Shown here piece by piece: positions 47,814 through 56,912 of a stretch of DNA of 64,000 nt. The notes beneath the pieces are model-generated. The model had not been told where the DNA came from and did no database searches. It was given only the letters and a program-made list of their open reading frames with translations. The stretch comes from Ochrobactrum sp. CM-21-5 (GTDB lineage Bacteria; Pseudomonadota; Alphaproteobacteria; Rhizobiales; Rhizobiaceae). Both the position numbers and the translations under genes were made by a program. The DNA lies in the NCBI RefSeq assembly GCF_014253075.1, contig NZ_JACLZJ010000001.1, positions 186,001-250,000 of the forward strand, given 5' to 3'. The stretch's first letter is position 1; every line of letters starts with the position of its first letter.

Positions 47814-48977
47814 CTAACTAACGTCTTTAGCGCGGAATTTTTTGTGGGCATGTTCGAGAAGCGCGACACCGAGACCGGCCACAAGGGCCCAGAAAGCCGA
47901 CCCGACACCGAAAAACGACAGGCCGGAAGCAGTGACGGCGAAGGTGATCGTGGCTGCGAGCCGCTCGTGCTCGTCCTTGAGCGCGAGCGACATGGCGTTG
48001 ATGAAGGGGCCGGTCAGGGCAAGGCCCGCCACGAGCGCGATGAGCGAGACCGGCAGCACTGCAAAGATCGCGACCAGCGAAGCGCCGAACACGGCGAAGA
48101 CCACGTAGATGGCGGCATAGACCGGCCCTGTCTGCCAGCGCTTGCCGTGATCGGGATGGGCGTCGGGATTGGTGCAGAGCGCTGCCGAAATGGCGGCGAG
48201 ATTGCTGGTGGACGCACCGAAGGGTGCGGTGAGCAGCGAGAAAAGGCCCGTGACGAACAGACAGGCGCTGGTCGGGGGCTCGTAGCCGGAAGCGCGGAGC
48301 ACTGCAAAGCCCGGCAGGTTCTGTGATGCCATGGTGACGAGGTAAAGCGGAATCGCAATCCCGATGATGGCCCCCATGCTGAATTCGGGCCAGACGGTGG
48401 TGAGCGTCGAAAGCTCGGGCGTGGGCAATTGCGGCGAGCGGCCCGTGACAAGGGCGAACACCACGCCGATGGCAAGCACCGCAATGACGGCAAGCGAAGG
48501 GTTGAACAGGCGAATCAGGAAGAACAGGGCCACCAGAGGCAGGACGAAAACCGGATCGACGCCGACGGTTTTGGCAGCGGCTATGACGAAGCTCAACAAA
48601 ACGCCCGCCAGCATCCCCGACGCCACGGAAGCGGGAATGCGCGAGACCAGCACCGAAAGCTGGCGAACAAGGCCGGTGGCGATCAGCGCGAGGGCTGTCA
48701 CGATAAATGCGCCGACGGCTTCGGCCATTGTGAAGCCCGTGCTTGCGCCGATGAGTGCCAGGCCCGGCGTGGACCAGGCCGCGATGATCGGCATCTTGTA
48801 GCGGATGCTCAGCCAGGCGGAAGAGGCGGCAATAGCGAGACAGACTGTCGTTACCCAGCTTGCGGTCTCGGCCTGCGTTGCGCCCAGCGCCTGTGCGGCG
48901 GCGATGATGAGCGCCAGCGTACCGCCGAAACCGACGATGGCCGCAACCGCGGATGAGGCGAAGACCGAAAAGCGCAT
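47814..48977 (-). CDS. BenE-family transporter (benzoate/H+ symporter-like)
   Basis: 387 residues with about 11-12 membrane segments. The BenE family belongs to the purine/nucleobase cation symporter superfamily; family features include LRYKMPIIAAWSTPG-like helix text near residue 60 and GASTSNLAAISAAL near residue 255. Substrate could be benzoate or another aromatic acid; no aromatic-degradation genes lie nearby. It begins 14 bp after an alpha/beta hydrolase gene, so the two may be co-transcribed. Confidence 0.9.
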   Translation of the reverse strand: MRFSVFASSAVAAIVGFGGTLALIIAAAQALGATQAETASWVTTVCLAIAASSAWLSIRYKMPIIAAWSTPGLALIGASTGFTMAEAVGAFIVTALALIATGLVRQLSVLVSRIPASVASGMLAGVLLSFVIAAAKTVGVDPVFVLPLVALFFLIRLFNPSLAVIAVLAIGVVFALVTGRSPQLPTPELSTLTTVWPEFSMGAIIGIAIPLYLVTMASQNLPGFAVLRASGYEPPTSACLFVTGLFSLLTAPFGASTSNLAAISAALCTNPDAHPDHGKRWQTGPVYAAIYVVFAVFGASLVAIFAVLPVSLIALVAGLALTGPFINAMSLALKDEHERLAATITFAVTASGLSFFGVGSAFWALVAGLGVALLEHAHKKFRAKDVS

Positions 48978-48991
48978 GAGTGGGGTTCCGA

Positions 48992-49771
48992 TCAGGCTGT
49001 TGCGGTAACGCGTTCGGCCAGGCCGTTGACGGTGCGGACAAGCAGATCGAGATCCTGCGGGCGTGAGAGGCGATGATCGCCGTCGCGCACCAGTGTTAGC
49101 GTCACGTCATCGACGGGCAGGTGTTCCACCAGTGTCAGCGCATGCGTATAGGGAACATCTGGATCCTGCATCCCTTGCAGGATATGGACCGGGCACCCTG
49201 TTTCGATGATGCCCCTGAGCACGAGGTTGCGGCGTCCGTCTTCAAGCAGCGCGCGGGTATAGATATAAGGATTAGGCGCGTATTCCGAAGGCTCTTCGAA
49301 ATAGCCCTTTTCGGCAAGATCGTTTTTCTGTGCGTCGGAAAGTCCCGGTTCGACGAGAAGGGCGGTAAAATCCGGCGCCGGTGCGATCAGCACGATCCCG
49401 GCGGGTGATTTGCCTTCCTTCTTCAGTTCCTGCGCCATGCGCAACGCGATCCAGCCGCCCATTGAGGAGCCTACCAGAATTTGCGGACCGTTGGCATAAC
49501 GGCGATAGACGGCAAGGCTTTCCGCGAGCCAGCAGGATATGGTGCCCTGATTGAAATCGCCGCCGGATTCACCGTGACCGGAATAATCGTGACGCAACGC
49601 GCCGTGGCCGGTCTTTTCCGCCCATTCATCGAGCGAGATCGCCTTGGTGCCGAGCATGTCGGATCGATAGCCGCCAAGCCAGACAACGCCGGGTGCATTT
49701 TTCCCTGCTCTGTGACGCACGGCGATCTTCGTTCCGTCCACATCGATGAATTCCGGCCCCGCAACGCTCAT
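48992..49771 (-). CDS. Alpha/beta-hydrolase (ABHD10-like)
   Basis: 259 residues from ATG at 49771 with GGAG upstream. The nucleophile elbow GSSMGGW lies near residue 98, preceded by HDYSGHGESGG near 66; the acid is probably in GMQDPDVPY and the His in DGDHRLSR near 243. It resembles bacterial relatives of ABHD10 thioesterases/esterases. No signal peptide. It precedes the BenE-type transporter. Confidence 0.87.
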   Translation of the reverse strand: MSVAGPEFIDVDGTKIAVRHRAGKNAPGVVWLGGYRSDMLGTKAISLDEWAEKTGHGALRHDYSGHGESGGDFNQGTISCWLAESLAVYRRYANGPQILVGSSMGGWIALRMAQELKKEGKSPAGIVLIAPAPDFTALLVEPGLSDAQKNDLAEKGYFEEPSEYAPNPYIYTRALLEDGRRNLVLRGIIETGCPVHILQGMQDPDVPYTHALTLVEHLPVDDVTLTLVRDGDHRLSRPQDLDLLVRTVNGLAERVTATA

Positions 49772-50075
49772 TCTCGGTCTCCGCATTTTCCAGATAGGTC
49801 AAACACGTCTGGTTATTTGCCACGTCTTGCATGCCGGGGAAACCCGTCGGTGGCTCGGGCCTCTTGAAAATCAGAGAAATGTGACCGATATGCCTCTTAT
49901 CGCTCCCGAAATAGTCGTTTATCACGTGGGGGTGATTTTTCCGGCCAAAGATGCTATTGACTTCGCCGCTTGCTTGACGACATTTCCGCTTTTAATCGCG
50001 ATTTGAAGGGGGACATGTCGTTGCGGCAACAAACTTCTTATCGCATTAGACGCAATAGTTCAGGAGATAACGACC
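49772..50075 (+). other. Divergent intergenic region upstream of infC
   Basis: 304 bp between the hydrolase gene and the infC ATT. No gene is supported. TTGAC-type hexamers occur at 49957 and 49974, but neither pairs convincingly with a -10. A short GTTGC/GCAAC hairpin lies near 50020-50030, and AGGAG at 50062-50066 is the infC ribosome site. Confidence 0.5.
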
Positions 50076-50615
50076 ATTCGCCGACCGTTCAGAGCGGCGC
50101 CGGTCCAGAAAGACGGACCGCGCTCCAACCGTGACATCCGGGTTCCCCGGGTACAGCTTATTGACGCCGAAGGCCAGAACCATGGTGAGGTTTCCATTCA
50201 GGAAGCAATCGCCATGGCTGAGGAGGCAGGCCTCGATCTCGTAGAGATCGTGCCTAATGCCGAGCCGCCGGTTTGTAAGATCGTAGATCTGGGGAAGCTG
50301 AAGTATCAGAACCAGAAAAAAGCCGCCGAGGCGCGCAAGAAGCAGAAGACGGTCGAGATCAAGGAAATCAAGATGCGACCGAACATCGACATTCATGACT
50401 ATGAAGTGAAGATGAAGGCCGCTCAGCGTTTCTTTGAGGAAGGCGACAAGGTAAAGGTTACCTTGCGTTTCCGTGGCCGTGAAATGGCGCACCAGGAGCT
50501 CGGTATGAAGCTGCTCCAGCGCGTCAAGGAAGACACTGTCGAAATCGCCAAAGTGGAATCCGAGCCGAAGCTCGAAGGACGCCAGATGATGATGGTGCTT
50601 GCTCCACGCTTATAA
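50076..50615 (+). CDS. infC: Translation initiation factor IF-3, AUU start
   Basis: 179 residues if translation begins at ATT 50076-50078, with AGGAG at 50062-50066, 9 nt upstream. The reading frame from there gives the complete IF-3 N-domain (RRPF, then [14 protein letters not shown]), and the C-domain [17 protein letters not shown] and [14 protein letters not shown] follow. The first ordinary start, ATG at 50214, would remove 46 conserved residues. An AUU start is the known basis of IF-3 autoregulation, since IF-3 itself rejects non-canonical initiation. A terminator follows, so the rpm genes are probably separately or only partly co-transcribed. Confidence 0.93.
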   Translation: MRRPFRAAPVQKDGPRSNRDIRVPRVQLIDAEGQNHGEVSIQEAIAMAEEAGLDLVEIVPNAEPPVCKIVDLGKLKYQNQKKAAEARKKQKTVEIKEIKMRPNIDIHDYEVKMKAAQRFFEEGDKVKVTLRFRGREMAHQELGMKLLQRVKEDTVEIAKVESEPKLEGRQMMMVLAPRL

Positions 50616-50642
50616 AAATTGAAGATTTGAATTACAGTCTTG

Positions 50643-50672
50643 GAAAAGCCGCCTTCGGGCGGTTTTTCTTTG
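50643..50672 (+). terminator. Rho-independent terminator after infC
   Basis: CCGCC-TTCG-GGCGG (50649-50662) with A-run before and TTTTTCTTT after; a very stable UUCG tetraloop hairpin. Confidence 0.9.
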
Positions 50673-50705
50673 CCCGAAATCAACACTGTCATTTGTGGAA
50701 TGATC

Positions 50706-51320
50706 ATGAAGACAATCGGGGAACTGGGTGAATATCAGCGGCGCCGGCGTATGGCGATTGGAATCGTCATCGTCCTTCTGGTGGTGACGCTGCTTTTCGT
50801 GCGGTCGCAGTCGACCGGGCACATGCACGAATATATCGAGGCTTTCGGCATAAGCCTCATTGTTGCGGCCATTATCGGGCGTATGTGGTGCACGCTTTAC
50901 ATCGGCGGGCGCAAGGGCGCGGAAATCGTGCGCAGTGGCCCCTATTCGGTGAGTCGCAACCCGCTCTATGTGTTCAGCGCGATTGGCGCCATGGGCATCG
51001 GCGCGCAGACCGGCAGTCTTGTCATCATGGTTGCATTCGGCGTTCTGTGCTATCTGGCTTTTGCGATGGTCATTCGCACTGAAGAAAAATTTCTGGCGCA
51101 GAATTTCGGCGAGCCCTACCGCCGCTATTGTCGTGAAGTTCCCCGTTTCTTTCCGAAGTTCTCGCTCTACAGCGACGATACGCAGCTGACGGTAAAGCCT
51201 GACCGCATCTACCGTACCCTTCTGGACGGCATGGTTTTCTTCGTCGCCTATCCGTTTTTCGAGTTCATAGAATATTTGCAGGATACTCACGTTCTGCCAG
51301 TGTTGTTGCGACTGTATTAG
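50706..51320 (+). CDS. Isoprenylcysteine/phospholipid methyltransferase-family membrane protein
   Basis: 204 residues from ATG at 50706 (ATG at 50700 is the alternative). Membrane segments lie at about residues 18-35, 45-63, 95-125 and 170-188. The PEMT/ICMT-type C-terminal block is visible: GPYSVSRNPLYVFS near residue 78, and RTEEKFLAQNFGEPYRRYCREVPRFFP near 123-149 in two parts. Members methylate isoprenylcysteine, phospholipids or other lipids with SAM; the substrate here is unknown. Note that a separate soluble PmtA is at 61541. Confidence 0.85.
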   Translation: MKTIGELGEYQRRRRMAIGIVIVLLVVTLLFVRSQSTGHMHEYIEAFGISLIVAAIIGRMWCTLYIGGRKGAEIVRSGPYSVSRNPLYVFSAIGAMGIGAQTGSLVIMVAFGVLCYLAFAMVIRTEEKFLAQNFGEPYRRYCREVPRFFPKFSLYSDDTQLTVKPDRIYRTLLDGMVFFVAYPFFEFIEYLQDTHVLPVLLRLY

Positions 51321-51358
51321 GAGCTGTGTTCATTCGATTGGATCGAAACGCGCTCCAG
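51321..51358. repeat. Short dispersed intergenic repeat (copy B)
   Basis: Read on the reverse strand, GGAGCGCGTTTCGATCCAATC matches the opening of copy A at 40088, with a Y difference and a modified centre. It directly abuts the TAG of the preceding gene at the left edge of the rpmI leader. Confidence 0.55.
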
Positions 51359-51582
51359 GTGTGACTTGCACGATTCAGCGGTTGCGTTTTGTGGGCTTTA
51401 AGCCTATAAGGCCGCGTTCGAACCGCCCGGCAGGGCATGCCGTGGCGGTTTCGTATGCTTTCTGGACTTGGTCGGTCCGGGAGTGAAAACAGGGTTTCGG
51501 TCGGTTGCCGGCGCCGGCGTCTTTAAAACAAGAGGCGTGGAGTGCCGAAGGCACGACGGGGACTAAACAAAGGAGTAGCAAA
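51359..51582 (+). promoter_or_regulatory. Structured leader of rpmI-rplT
   Basis: 224 nt with several strong hairpins: GGGCTT-T-AAGCCT near 51393-51405; AACCGCC-CGGCA (51421-51432) pairing with TGCCG-T-GGCGGTT (51438-51450), 12 bp with one bulge; CTGGAC/GTCCGG near 51462-51480; GCCGGC/GCCGGC near 51507-51518; and GTGCC-GAA-GGCAC at 51542-51554. No T-run follows, so it is not a terminator. In many bacteria L20 represses this operon through leader RNA; this could be the alphaproteobacterial counterpart. The 3' part is also found upstream of pheS. Confidence 0.55.
51525..51564 (+). repeat. Conserved pre-start RNA block upstream of rpmI (shared with pheS)
   Basis: Begins AAAACAAGAGGCGTGGAG, identical over 18 nt to 53192-53209. 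A hairpin GTGCC-GAA-GGCAC follows, then CGACGGGGACT. The pheS copy has GCGCC-TTG-GGCGC, so the second pair of the stem changed T-A to C-G on both sides. Block ends 18 nt before the rpmI ATG, just 5' of the AGGAG ribosome site. Confidence 0.65.
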
Positions 51583-51783
51583 ATGCCCAAGATGAAGACC
51601 AAATCGGCCGCGAAGAAGCGGTTCAAGATCACCGGCACCGGCAAAATCAAGGCCGCAGCTGCTGGTAAGCGTCATGGCATGATCAAGCGTTCGAACAAGT
51701 TCATTCGCGATGCACGCGGCACCATGGTTCTGGCCGATGCCGATGCAAAAATCGTGAAGCAGTTCCTGCCGAACGGCCTCTAA
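51583..51783 (+). CDS. rpmI: 50S ribosomal protein L35
   Basis: 66 residues from ATG at 51583 behind [26 protein letters not shown] is the L35 opening (given in part), with LPNGL at the end. It sits between the structured leader and rplT, 28 bp before it. Confidence 0.97.
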   Translation: MPKMKTKSAAKKRFKITGTGKIKAAAAGKRHGMIKRSNKFIRDARGTMVLADADAKIVKQFLPNGL

Positions 51784-51811
51784 GCGTTAAGTCTGAGAAG
51801 GAGATCATATC

Positions 51812-52216
51812 ATGGCACGTGTAAAACGCGGCGTTACTGGCCACGCAAAGCACAAGAAAGTTCTTGATCAGGCTGCCGGCTTCCGTGGCCGTCGCAAGAA
51901 CACCATCCGTACCGCCAAGGCTGCGGTCGATCGTTCCAAGCAGTATGCTTACCGCGATCGCAAAAACCGCAAGCGTTCGTTCCGCGCTCTGTGGATCCAG
52001 CGCATCAATGCTGCTGTCCGCGAGCAGGGCTTGACCTATGGCCGTTTCATCGACGGTCTTGCCAAGGCTGGCATCGAAGTTGACCGCAAGGTCCTGTCCG
52101 ATATCGCAATCCACGAACCGGAAGCATTCGGTGCGCTGGTTGCATCGGCAAAGAAGGCGCTCGAGTACCTCAAGAACACTTCGACGCCGAACGCTTTTGA
52201 AGGCGCTGTCCGCTAA
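51812..52216 (+). CDS. rplT: 50S ribosomal protein L20
   Basis: 134 residues; [15 protein letters not shown] and [14 protein letters not shown] are family signatures. L20 binds 23S rRNA and in other bacteria represses the rpmI-rplT message. AAGGAG precedes the ATG. A terminator follows. Confidence 0.97.
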   Translation: MARVKRGVTGHAKHKKVLDQAAGFRGRRKNTIRTAKAAVDRSKQYAYRDRKNRKRSFRALWIQRINAAVREQGLTYGRFIDGLAKAGIEVDRKVLSDIAIHEPEAFGALVASAKKALEYLKNTSTPNAFEGAVR

Positions 52217-52254
52217 GCCAGCCGCCTTCCCGAAGCGATATTGATAATTTTGGG

Positions 52255-52293
52255 GACCCGCGCTGGCTCGGCTGGCGCGGGTTTCTTTTTTTG
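52255..52293 (+). terminator. Rho-independent terminator after rplT
   Basis: ACCCGCGC (52256-52263) pairs with GCGCGGGT (52275-52282); a T-rich run TTTCTTTTTTT follows. It lies immediately before the next start at 52302. Confidence 0.8.
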
Positions 52294-52301
52294 GGCCGGA
52301 T

Positions 52302-53153
52302 ATGAAGGACGAAACGGGCAATTTGACAATGGAGTTGGATGCGGACGATCTCCGCAGCCTGTTGGCATTGCTTGCCCAAAGTCGAGGCCGACGTATTTCC
52401 AGCGCCGTCATCGGGGGCCGCCAGGTCTGGATAAAGCGGTTTGATGCTGAAAAGCGTCCCTGGCCCAAAAGATTGCATGGTCGGATATCGCCTTTCCTGG
52501 TTCATTCCTTTCTGCGCAGCCCGCAGAATCTGGACGAGACGGCAATGGCAGGTCGTGAGCAGCGCAAGATGAAGGCCTTTCTGGAGGCCGGGTTTCAGGT
52601 TCCGCGAGTTGTCTACCATCAGGGCCCGGTCATGGTGTTGAGCGACGTGGCGCCAATGATTCAGAATCGGCTGGACAGCTTGCGCAAGACCGATCCGGAA
52701 GAACACGACCGGCTTCTCGTCCATTGCGCGCGGTCGCTGGGTGAGGTTCATGCTGCGGGTCTTTGTCATGGCCGTCCGCATCCGCGGGATTTCTTCGAGA
52801 GGGGAGGCACCGCGGGCTTCCTCGATTTCGAGGAAGAGCCGGAAGCGGTGATGCCGCTTGCCGTGGCGCAGGCGCGGGACGTGTGGCTGCTGTTTTTCCA
52901 GATCACCTCACAGGCGAAACTGCGGGAAACCGCACAGAACGCATTCGCGATCTACCGTGCCTTGGCCCCTGCGCATGTCATATCGGAGCTGCGCAAGATT
53001 GTCGGTTTCTTCCGATTTACCATCGCGCCGCTCAGGTTGTTTCGCCGGATTTACCTTGGCGGTGACGGAGAACGGCTTTTGCAGGCGATGGAATTTTTCG
53101 ACAGCTTCTTGATGTCCGGCTCCGATCCGGTCATTGAGAATGACAAAACATGA
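52302..53153 (+). CDS. Kinase-like protein between rplT and pheS
   Basis: 283 residues. The protein looks like the protein-kinase/APH/InaA fold: a beta-3-type Lys in RQVWIKRF (near residue 48), a helix with REQRKMKAFLEAG, a hinge near MVLSDVAP, and a catalytic-loop region GLCHGRPHPRDFFE (near residue 153) followed by GFLDFEEEP (the DFG-equivalent). In active relatives the loop reads HGD-x-H-x-x-N; here the Asp is Arg and the Asn position is Asp. It may be a pseudokinase or use an altered loop. The C-terminal third is helical and basic. It has its own start after the rplT terminator. Substrate unknown. Confidence 0.8.
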   Translation: MKDETGNLTMELDADDLRSLLALLAQSRGRRISSAVIGGRQVWIKRFDAEKRPWPKRLHGRISPFLVHSFLRSPQNLDETAMAGREQRKMKAFLEAGFQVPRVVYHQGPVMVLSDVAPMIQNRLDSLRKTDPEEHDRLLVHCARSLGEVHAAGLCHGRPHPRDFFERGGTAGFLDFEEEPEAVMPLAVAQARDVWLLFFQITSQAKLRETAQNAFAIYRALAPAHVISELRKIVGFFRFTIAPLRLFRRIYLGGDGERLLQAMEFFDSFLMSGSDPVIENDKT

Positions 53154-53191
53154 AGGTGCTGTCTGGAGTGTCGCAGGCATGACTGAGAATG

Positions 53192-53231
53192 AAAACAAGA
53201 GGCGTGGAGCGCCTTGGGCGCGACAGGGATT
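53192..53231 (+). repeat. Conserved pre-start RNA block upstream of pheS (shared with rpmI)
   Basis: AAAACAAGAGGCGTGGAG, then hairpin GCGCC (53209-53213) TTG GGCGC (53217-53221), then GACAGGGATT. The AGGGA at 53225-53229 is the probable pheS ribosome site, 8 nt before the ATG, so folding could affect initiation. 33 of 40 positions match the rpmI copy, and two of the differences are compensatory. Confidence 0.65.
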
Positions 53232-53237
53232 TAAATA

Positions 53238-54347
53238 ATGAGCGATCTTGAACAACTCGAACAAACCATTCTGGGCGAAATCGCCTCGGCCAGTGATGAG
53301 CAGGCGATTGAAGCAGTGCGCGTGGCGGCCCTTGGCAAGAAGGGTACGGTTTCGGAAAAGCTGAAGACGCTGGGTTCCATGACCCCGGAAGAGCGGCAGG
53401 CGCAGGGGCCGGCAATCAACGGCTTGAAGAACCGTGTCACCGAGGCGCTGGCCGAGCGCAAGACGGAACTGCGTAAAGCGGCGGTCGCCGCCCGTCTTGA
53501 GCGCGAAAAGCTCGATGTGACGCTGCCGGTGCGCGAAAGCGCGGCTTCGCGTGGCCGTATCCATCCGATCTCCCAGGTGATCGATGAAATCACGGCCATC
53601 TTCGCCGATATGGGCTTCTCGATTGCCGAAGGCCCGGATGTAGAAACCGATTATTTCAATTTCACGGCGCTCAACTTCCCCGAAGGCCACCCGGCGCGCG
53701 AAATGCACGACACTTTCTTCTTCAATCCGGACGAGAAGGGCGAGCGCAAGCTTCTGCGCACGCACACCTCACCGGTGCAGGTGCACACGATGGAGAAGTT
53801 TGCCGCCATTCGTGACAAGGAAGGCCGTGACGAACCGATCCGCATCGTCATTCCGGGCAAGACCTACCGCATGGATTCCGACGCCACCCACTCGCCGATG
53901 TTCCATCAGGTCGAAGGGCTGGTCGTGGATAAGTCGGCCAATGTCGCCAACATGAAATGGGTGCTGGAAGAGTTCTGCAAGGCTTTCTTCGAAGTGCCTT
54001 CGGTGACAATGCGTATGCGTCCGAGCTTCTTCCCGTTCACCGAACCATCGGTTGAAGTCGATATTCAGTGCGACCGCTCCGGCCCCCATGTGAAGTTCGG
54101 TGAAGGCAATGACTGGCTCGAAATTCTGGGCTGCGGCATGGTGCATCCCAATGTGCTGCGCGCTTCCGGTTACGATCCGGACGTCTATCAGGGCTTCGCG
54201 TGGGGCATGGGTATCGACCGCATCGCCATGCTGAAATACGGCATGCCGGATCTGCGCGCCTTCTTCGACGCCGATGTGCGCTGGATCAGCCATTATGGTT
54301 TCCGTCCGCTTGATATTCCCACGCTTTTCGGCGGTTTGAGCGCTTAA
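53238..54347 (+). CDS. pheS: Phenylalanyl-tRNA synthetase alpha subunit
   Basis: 369 residues. The N-terminal coiled-coil arm (about residues 1-85) is followed by the class II catalytic core: motif 2-type [11 protein letters not shown] near residue 173 and motif 3 [17 protein letters not shown] near residue 317. It forms the alpha2-beta2 enzyme with PheT. Spacing to pheT is 22 bp. Confidence 0.97.
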   Translation: MSDLEQLEQTILGEIASASDEQAIEAVRVAALGKKGTVSEKLKTLGSMTPEERQAQGPAINGLKNRVTEALAERKTELRKAAVAARLEREKLDVTLPVRESAASRGRIHPISQVIDEITAIFADMGFSIAEGPDVETDYFNFTALNFPEGHPAREMHDTFFFNPDEKGERKLLRTHTSPVQVHTMEKFAAIRDKEGRDEPIRIVIPGKTYRMDSDATHSPMFHQVEGLVVDKSANVANMKWVLEEFCKAFFEVPSVTMRMRPSFFPFTEPSVEVDIQCDRSGPHVKFGEGNDWLEILGCGMVHPNVLRASGYDPDVYQGFAWGMGIDRIAMLKYGMPDLRAFFDADVRWISHYGFRPLDIPTLFGGLSA

Positions 54348-54369
54348 GGATCGGATAAGGAATAAAGAA

Positions 54370-56784
54370 ATGAAATTCACGCTTTCCTGGCTCAAGGATC
54401 ACCTTGAAACCGATGCGACGCTCGACCAGATCGTCGAGAAACTGACCGATATCGGTCTGGAAGTGGAATCGGTCGATGACCGCGCTGCTTTCAAGGCCTT
54501 CAAGATCGCCAAGGTTGTGAGCGCTGTTCAGCATCCGGATGCAGACAAGTTGCGCGTTCTCTCCGTTGATACGGGCGAAGGTCAGCCGGTTCAGGTCGTT
54601 TGCGGCGCGCCAAACGCGCGCGCCGGTCTTGTCGGTGTTCTTGGCCGTCCGGGCGATTATGTACCGGGCCTTGATGTGACACTGTCGGTCGGCAAGATTC
54701 GTGGCGTTGAGAGCTTCGGCATGATGTGCTCCGAGCGCGAGCTTGAGCTTTCTGAAGAGCACGATGGCATTATCGACCTGCCCGACGATGTGCCGGTCGG
54801 CACGAGCTTTGCCGCCTATATGGGCCTCGACGATCCGATTATCGAAATCGGCCTCACGCCGAACCGCGCCGACTGCACCGGCATTCGCGGCATTGCCCGT
54901 GATCTTGCAGCGGCTGGTCTTGGCACACTTAAGAACCTCGATGCTGAACCAGTAAAGGGCGAGGGCGAAACCCCGGTTAAGGTCATTCTCGATCAGGATG
55001 CCGAGCATCCGTTCTGCACCGGCTTTGCCTTGCGCATGGTCAAGGGCGTGAAGAACGGCCCAAGCCCGAAGTGGATGCAGCAGCGCCTCAAGGCCATCGG
55101 CCTGCGCCCGATCAATGCATTGGTGGACATCACCAACTATGTGACATTCGATCAGGGCCGCCCGCTGCACGTCTTCGACGCGGCCAAGGTCAAGGGTAAT
55201 CTGACAGTGCGCGCGGCGAAGGATGGAGAAACCATTCTCGGCCTCGACCAGCGTGAATATAAGTTCACGCCGGACATGTATGTGATCGCTGATGAAAACG
55301 GCCCCGAATCGATTGCCGGTATCATGGGCGGTGAACACTCAGGTTGCGACGAGAACACGGTCGATGTGCTGATCGAATCAGCTCTCTGGGATGCACGCAG
55401 CATCGCACGCACGGGCCGCGAACTGGGTATCGTTACTGACGCGCGCTATCGCTTTGAGCGTGGCGTGGACCCGGAAATGATGATCCCCGGTGCGGAAATT
55501 GCAACCAGGCTCGTTCTGGAACTTTGCGGCGGCACGCCGACCATTCTCGACGTGGTTGGTTACAAGCCTTATCAGGCACGCGTCATCGATTTCCCGGTTA
55601 CGGAAGTCAAACGCCTGACCGGTATCGAAGTGCTGTATGATGCCTCTTTCGATATCCTGAAGCGTCTCGGCTTTGGCGTCGAGGGTGATGGCAAGGTCAT
55701 CAAGGCGAGCGTGCCGAGCTGGCGTGGCGATGTCGAAGGCAAGGCTGACCTCGTGGAAGAAGTCATGCGTATTCATGGCATCAACCAGATCGCGCCACAG
55801 CCATTGCCAAGCCACGGTGCGGTCAATGGCCGTATTCTGACGACGCTTCAGATACGCACCCGCCATGCCCGCCGTATGCTTGCTTCGCGCGGCATGATGG
55901 AAGCTGTGACCTATTCCTTTATTTCGGACGCGCAGGCCAAGGCCTTTGGCGGCGGCAAGCCGGAACTCAAACTGGCCAATCCGATTGCAGCCGACATGTC
56001 GGATATGCGGCCCTCGCTGTTGCCGGGCCTGCTTGCAGCCGCGCAGCGCAATGCGGATCGCGGTTTTGGCGATATTGCCCTGTTCGAGGTTTCGGGCATT
56101 TATGAAGGCGACAGGCCAGAGCAGCAGCGGCGCGTGGCCGGTGGTATCCGCCGCGGCACGGCAGGCGTTGACGGTTCGGGCCGTTTCTGGGCGGGCAATG
56201 CCGCACCGGTTGGGGTGTTCGACGCCAAGGCCGATGCGCTTGCAGCACTCGAAGCCGCCGGTGCGCCGGTTGATCGCATCCAGATCGAAGCCGGTGGGCC
56301 TGAATGGTTCCATCCGGGCCGTTCCGGCACGCTCAAGCTCGGCCCCAAGGTCGTGCTGGGTACTTTCGGCGAGTTCCATCCGGACACGCTGGAGGCGCTC
56401 GACGTGTCGGGTGCGCTTTGCGGCTTCGAAGTCTTCATCGACGCGATCCCCGAGCCGAAGGCTAAGGCAACCCGCACCAAGCCAGCCCTGCATCTCTCGC
56501 AGTTCCAGAGCCTCAAGCGTGACTTTGCGTTTGTGGTGGATGCTGGCGTTGAGGCCGGCAGTGTGGTGAAGGCCGTTTCTTCCGCCGACAAGAAGCTGAT
56601 CGCCGGCGTTCAGGTCTTTGACGTCTTCACGGGCGCTTCGCTTGGCGAAGGCAAGAAATCGATTGCCGTGGAAGTGCTCTTGCAGCCGCAGGACCGCACC
56701 CTGACCGATGAGGATCTCGACGCCTTGTCCCGCCAGGTCGTAGCGAATGTCGCCAAGCAGACCGGCGGCGTTCTGCGCGGATAA
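54370..56784 (+). CDS. pheT: Phenylalanyl-tRNA synthetase beta subunit
   Basis: 804 residues. Domains in order: EMAP-II-like tRNA-binding domain (about 40-150, [11 protein letters not shown]), B3/4 editing region (about 215-390), B5 domain (about 400-475), catalytic-like core (about 480-690) and C-terminal FDX-ACB anticodon-binding domain (about 710-804, [13 protein letters not shown]). Full length, no lesion. A terminator follows. Confidence 0.97.
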   Translation: MKFTLSWLKDHLETDATLDQIVEKLTDIGLEVESVDDRAAFKAFKIAKVVSAVQHPDADKLRVLSVDTGEGQPVQVVCGAPNARAGLVGVLGRPGDYVPGLDVTLSVGKIRGVESFGMMCSERELELSEEHDGIIDLPDDVPVGTSFAAYMGLDDPIIEIGLTPNRADCTGIRGIARDLAAAGLGTLKNLDAEPVKGEGETPVKVILDQDAEHPFCTGFALRMVKGVKNGPSPKWMQQRLKAIGLRPINALVDITNYVTFDQGRPLHVFDAAKVKGNLTVRAAKDGETILGLDQREYKFTPDMYVIADENGPESIAGIMGGEHSGCDENTVDVLIESALWDARSIARTGRELGIVTDARYRFERGVDPEMMIPGAEIATRLVLELCGGTPTILDVVGYKPYQARVIDFPVTEVKRLTGIEVLYDASFDILKRLGFGVEGDGKVIKASVPSWRGDVEGKADLVEEVMRIHGINQIAPQPLPSHGAVNGRILTTLQIRTRHARRMLASRGMMEAVTYSFISDAQAKAFGGGKPELKLANPIAADMSDMRPSLLPGLLAAAQRNADRGFGDIALFEVSGIYEGDRPEQQRRVAGGIRRGTAGVDGSGRFWAGNAAPVGVFDAKADALAALEAAGAPVDRIQIEAGGPEWFHPGRSGTLKLGPKVVLGTFGEFHPDTLEALDVSGALCGFEVFIDAIPEPKAKATRTKPALHLSQFQSLKRDFAFVVDAGVEAGSVVKAVSSADKKLIAGVQVFDVFTGASLGEGKKSIAVEVLLQPQDRTLTDEDLDALSRQVVANVAKQTGGVLRG

Positions 56785-56791
56785 GCCAACT

Positions 56792-56824
56792 GGAAAGCCC
56801 GCCCGCCGGCGGGCTTTCGTTTGA
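56792..56824 (+). terminator. Rho-independent terminator after pheT
   Basis: Perfect 10-bp stem AAAGCCCGCC (56794-56803) and GGCGGGCTTT (56808-56817) with a CGCC loop, then TCGTTTG. Confidence 0.85.
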
Positions 56825-56835
56825 GTGAACCGTTC

Positions 56836-56899
56836 TAAACCTTGTTTTATCGCATTATCTCACGCAAAACCGTTTCACACTTTTGCTGGAAATGCTTTG
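56836..56899. repeat. Short dispersed intergenic repeat (copy C)
   Basis: Ends TTTCACACTTTTGCTGGAAA TGCT (split here), which parallels TTCACACTTTTCGGGATGC in copy A. Read on the reverse strand it starts AAAGCATTTCCAGCAAAAGT, a form I recall as frequent between genes in Mesorhizobium, Ochrobactrum and Brucella. It fills the pheT-oxidoreductase gap. Confidence 0.6.
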
Positions 56900-56912
56900 A
56901 AGGGGAATCTGC

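Noticed and set aside
53154-53237. Phe-rich leader peptide attenuating pheST
   Set aside because: No short open frame with Phe codons and no terminator hairpin is present before pheS.
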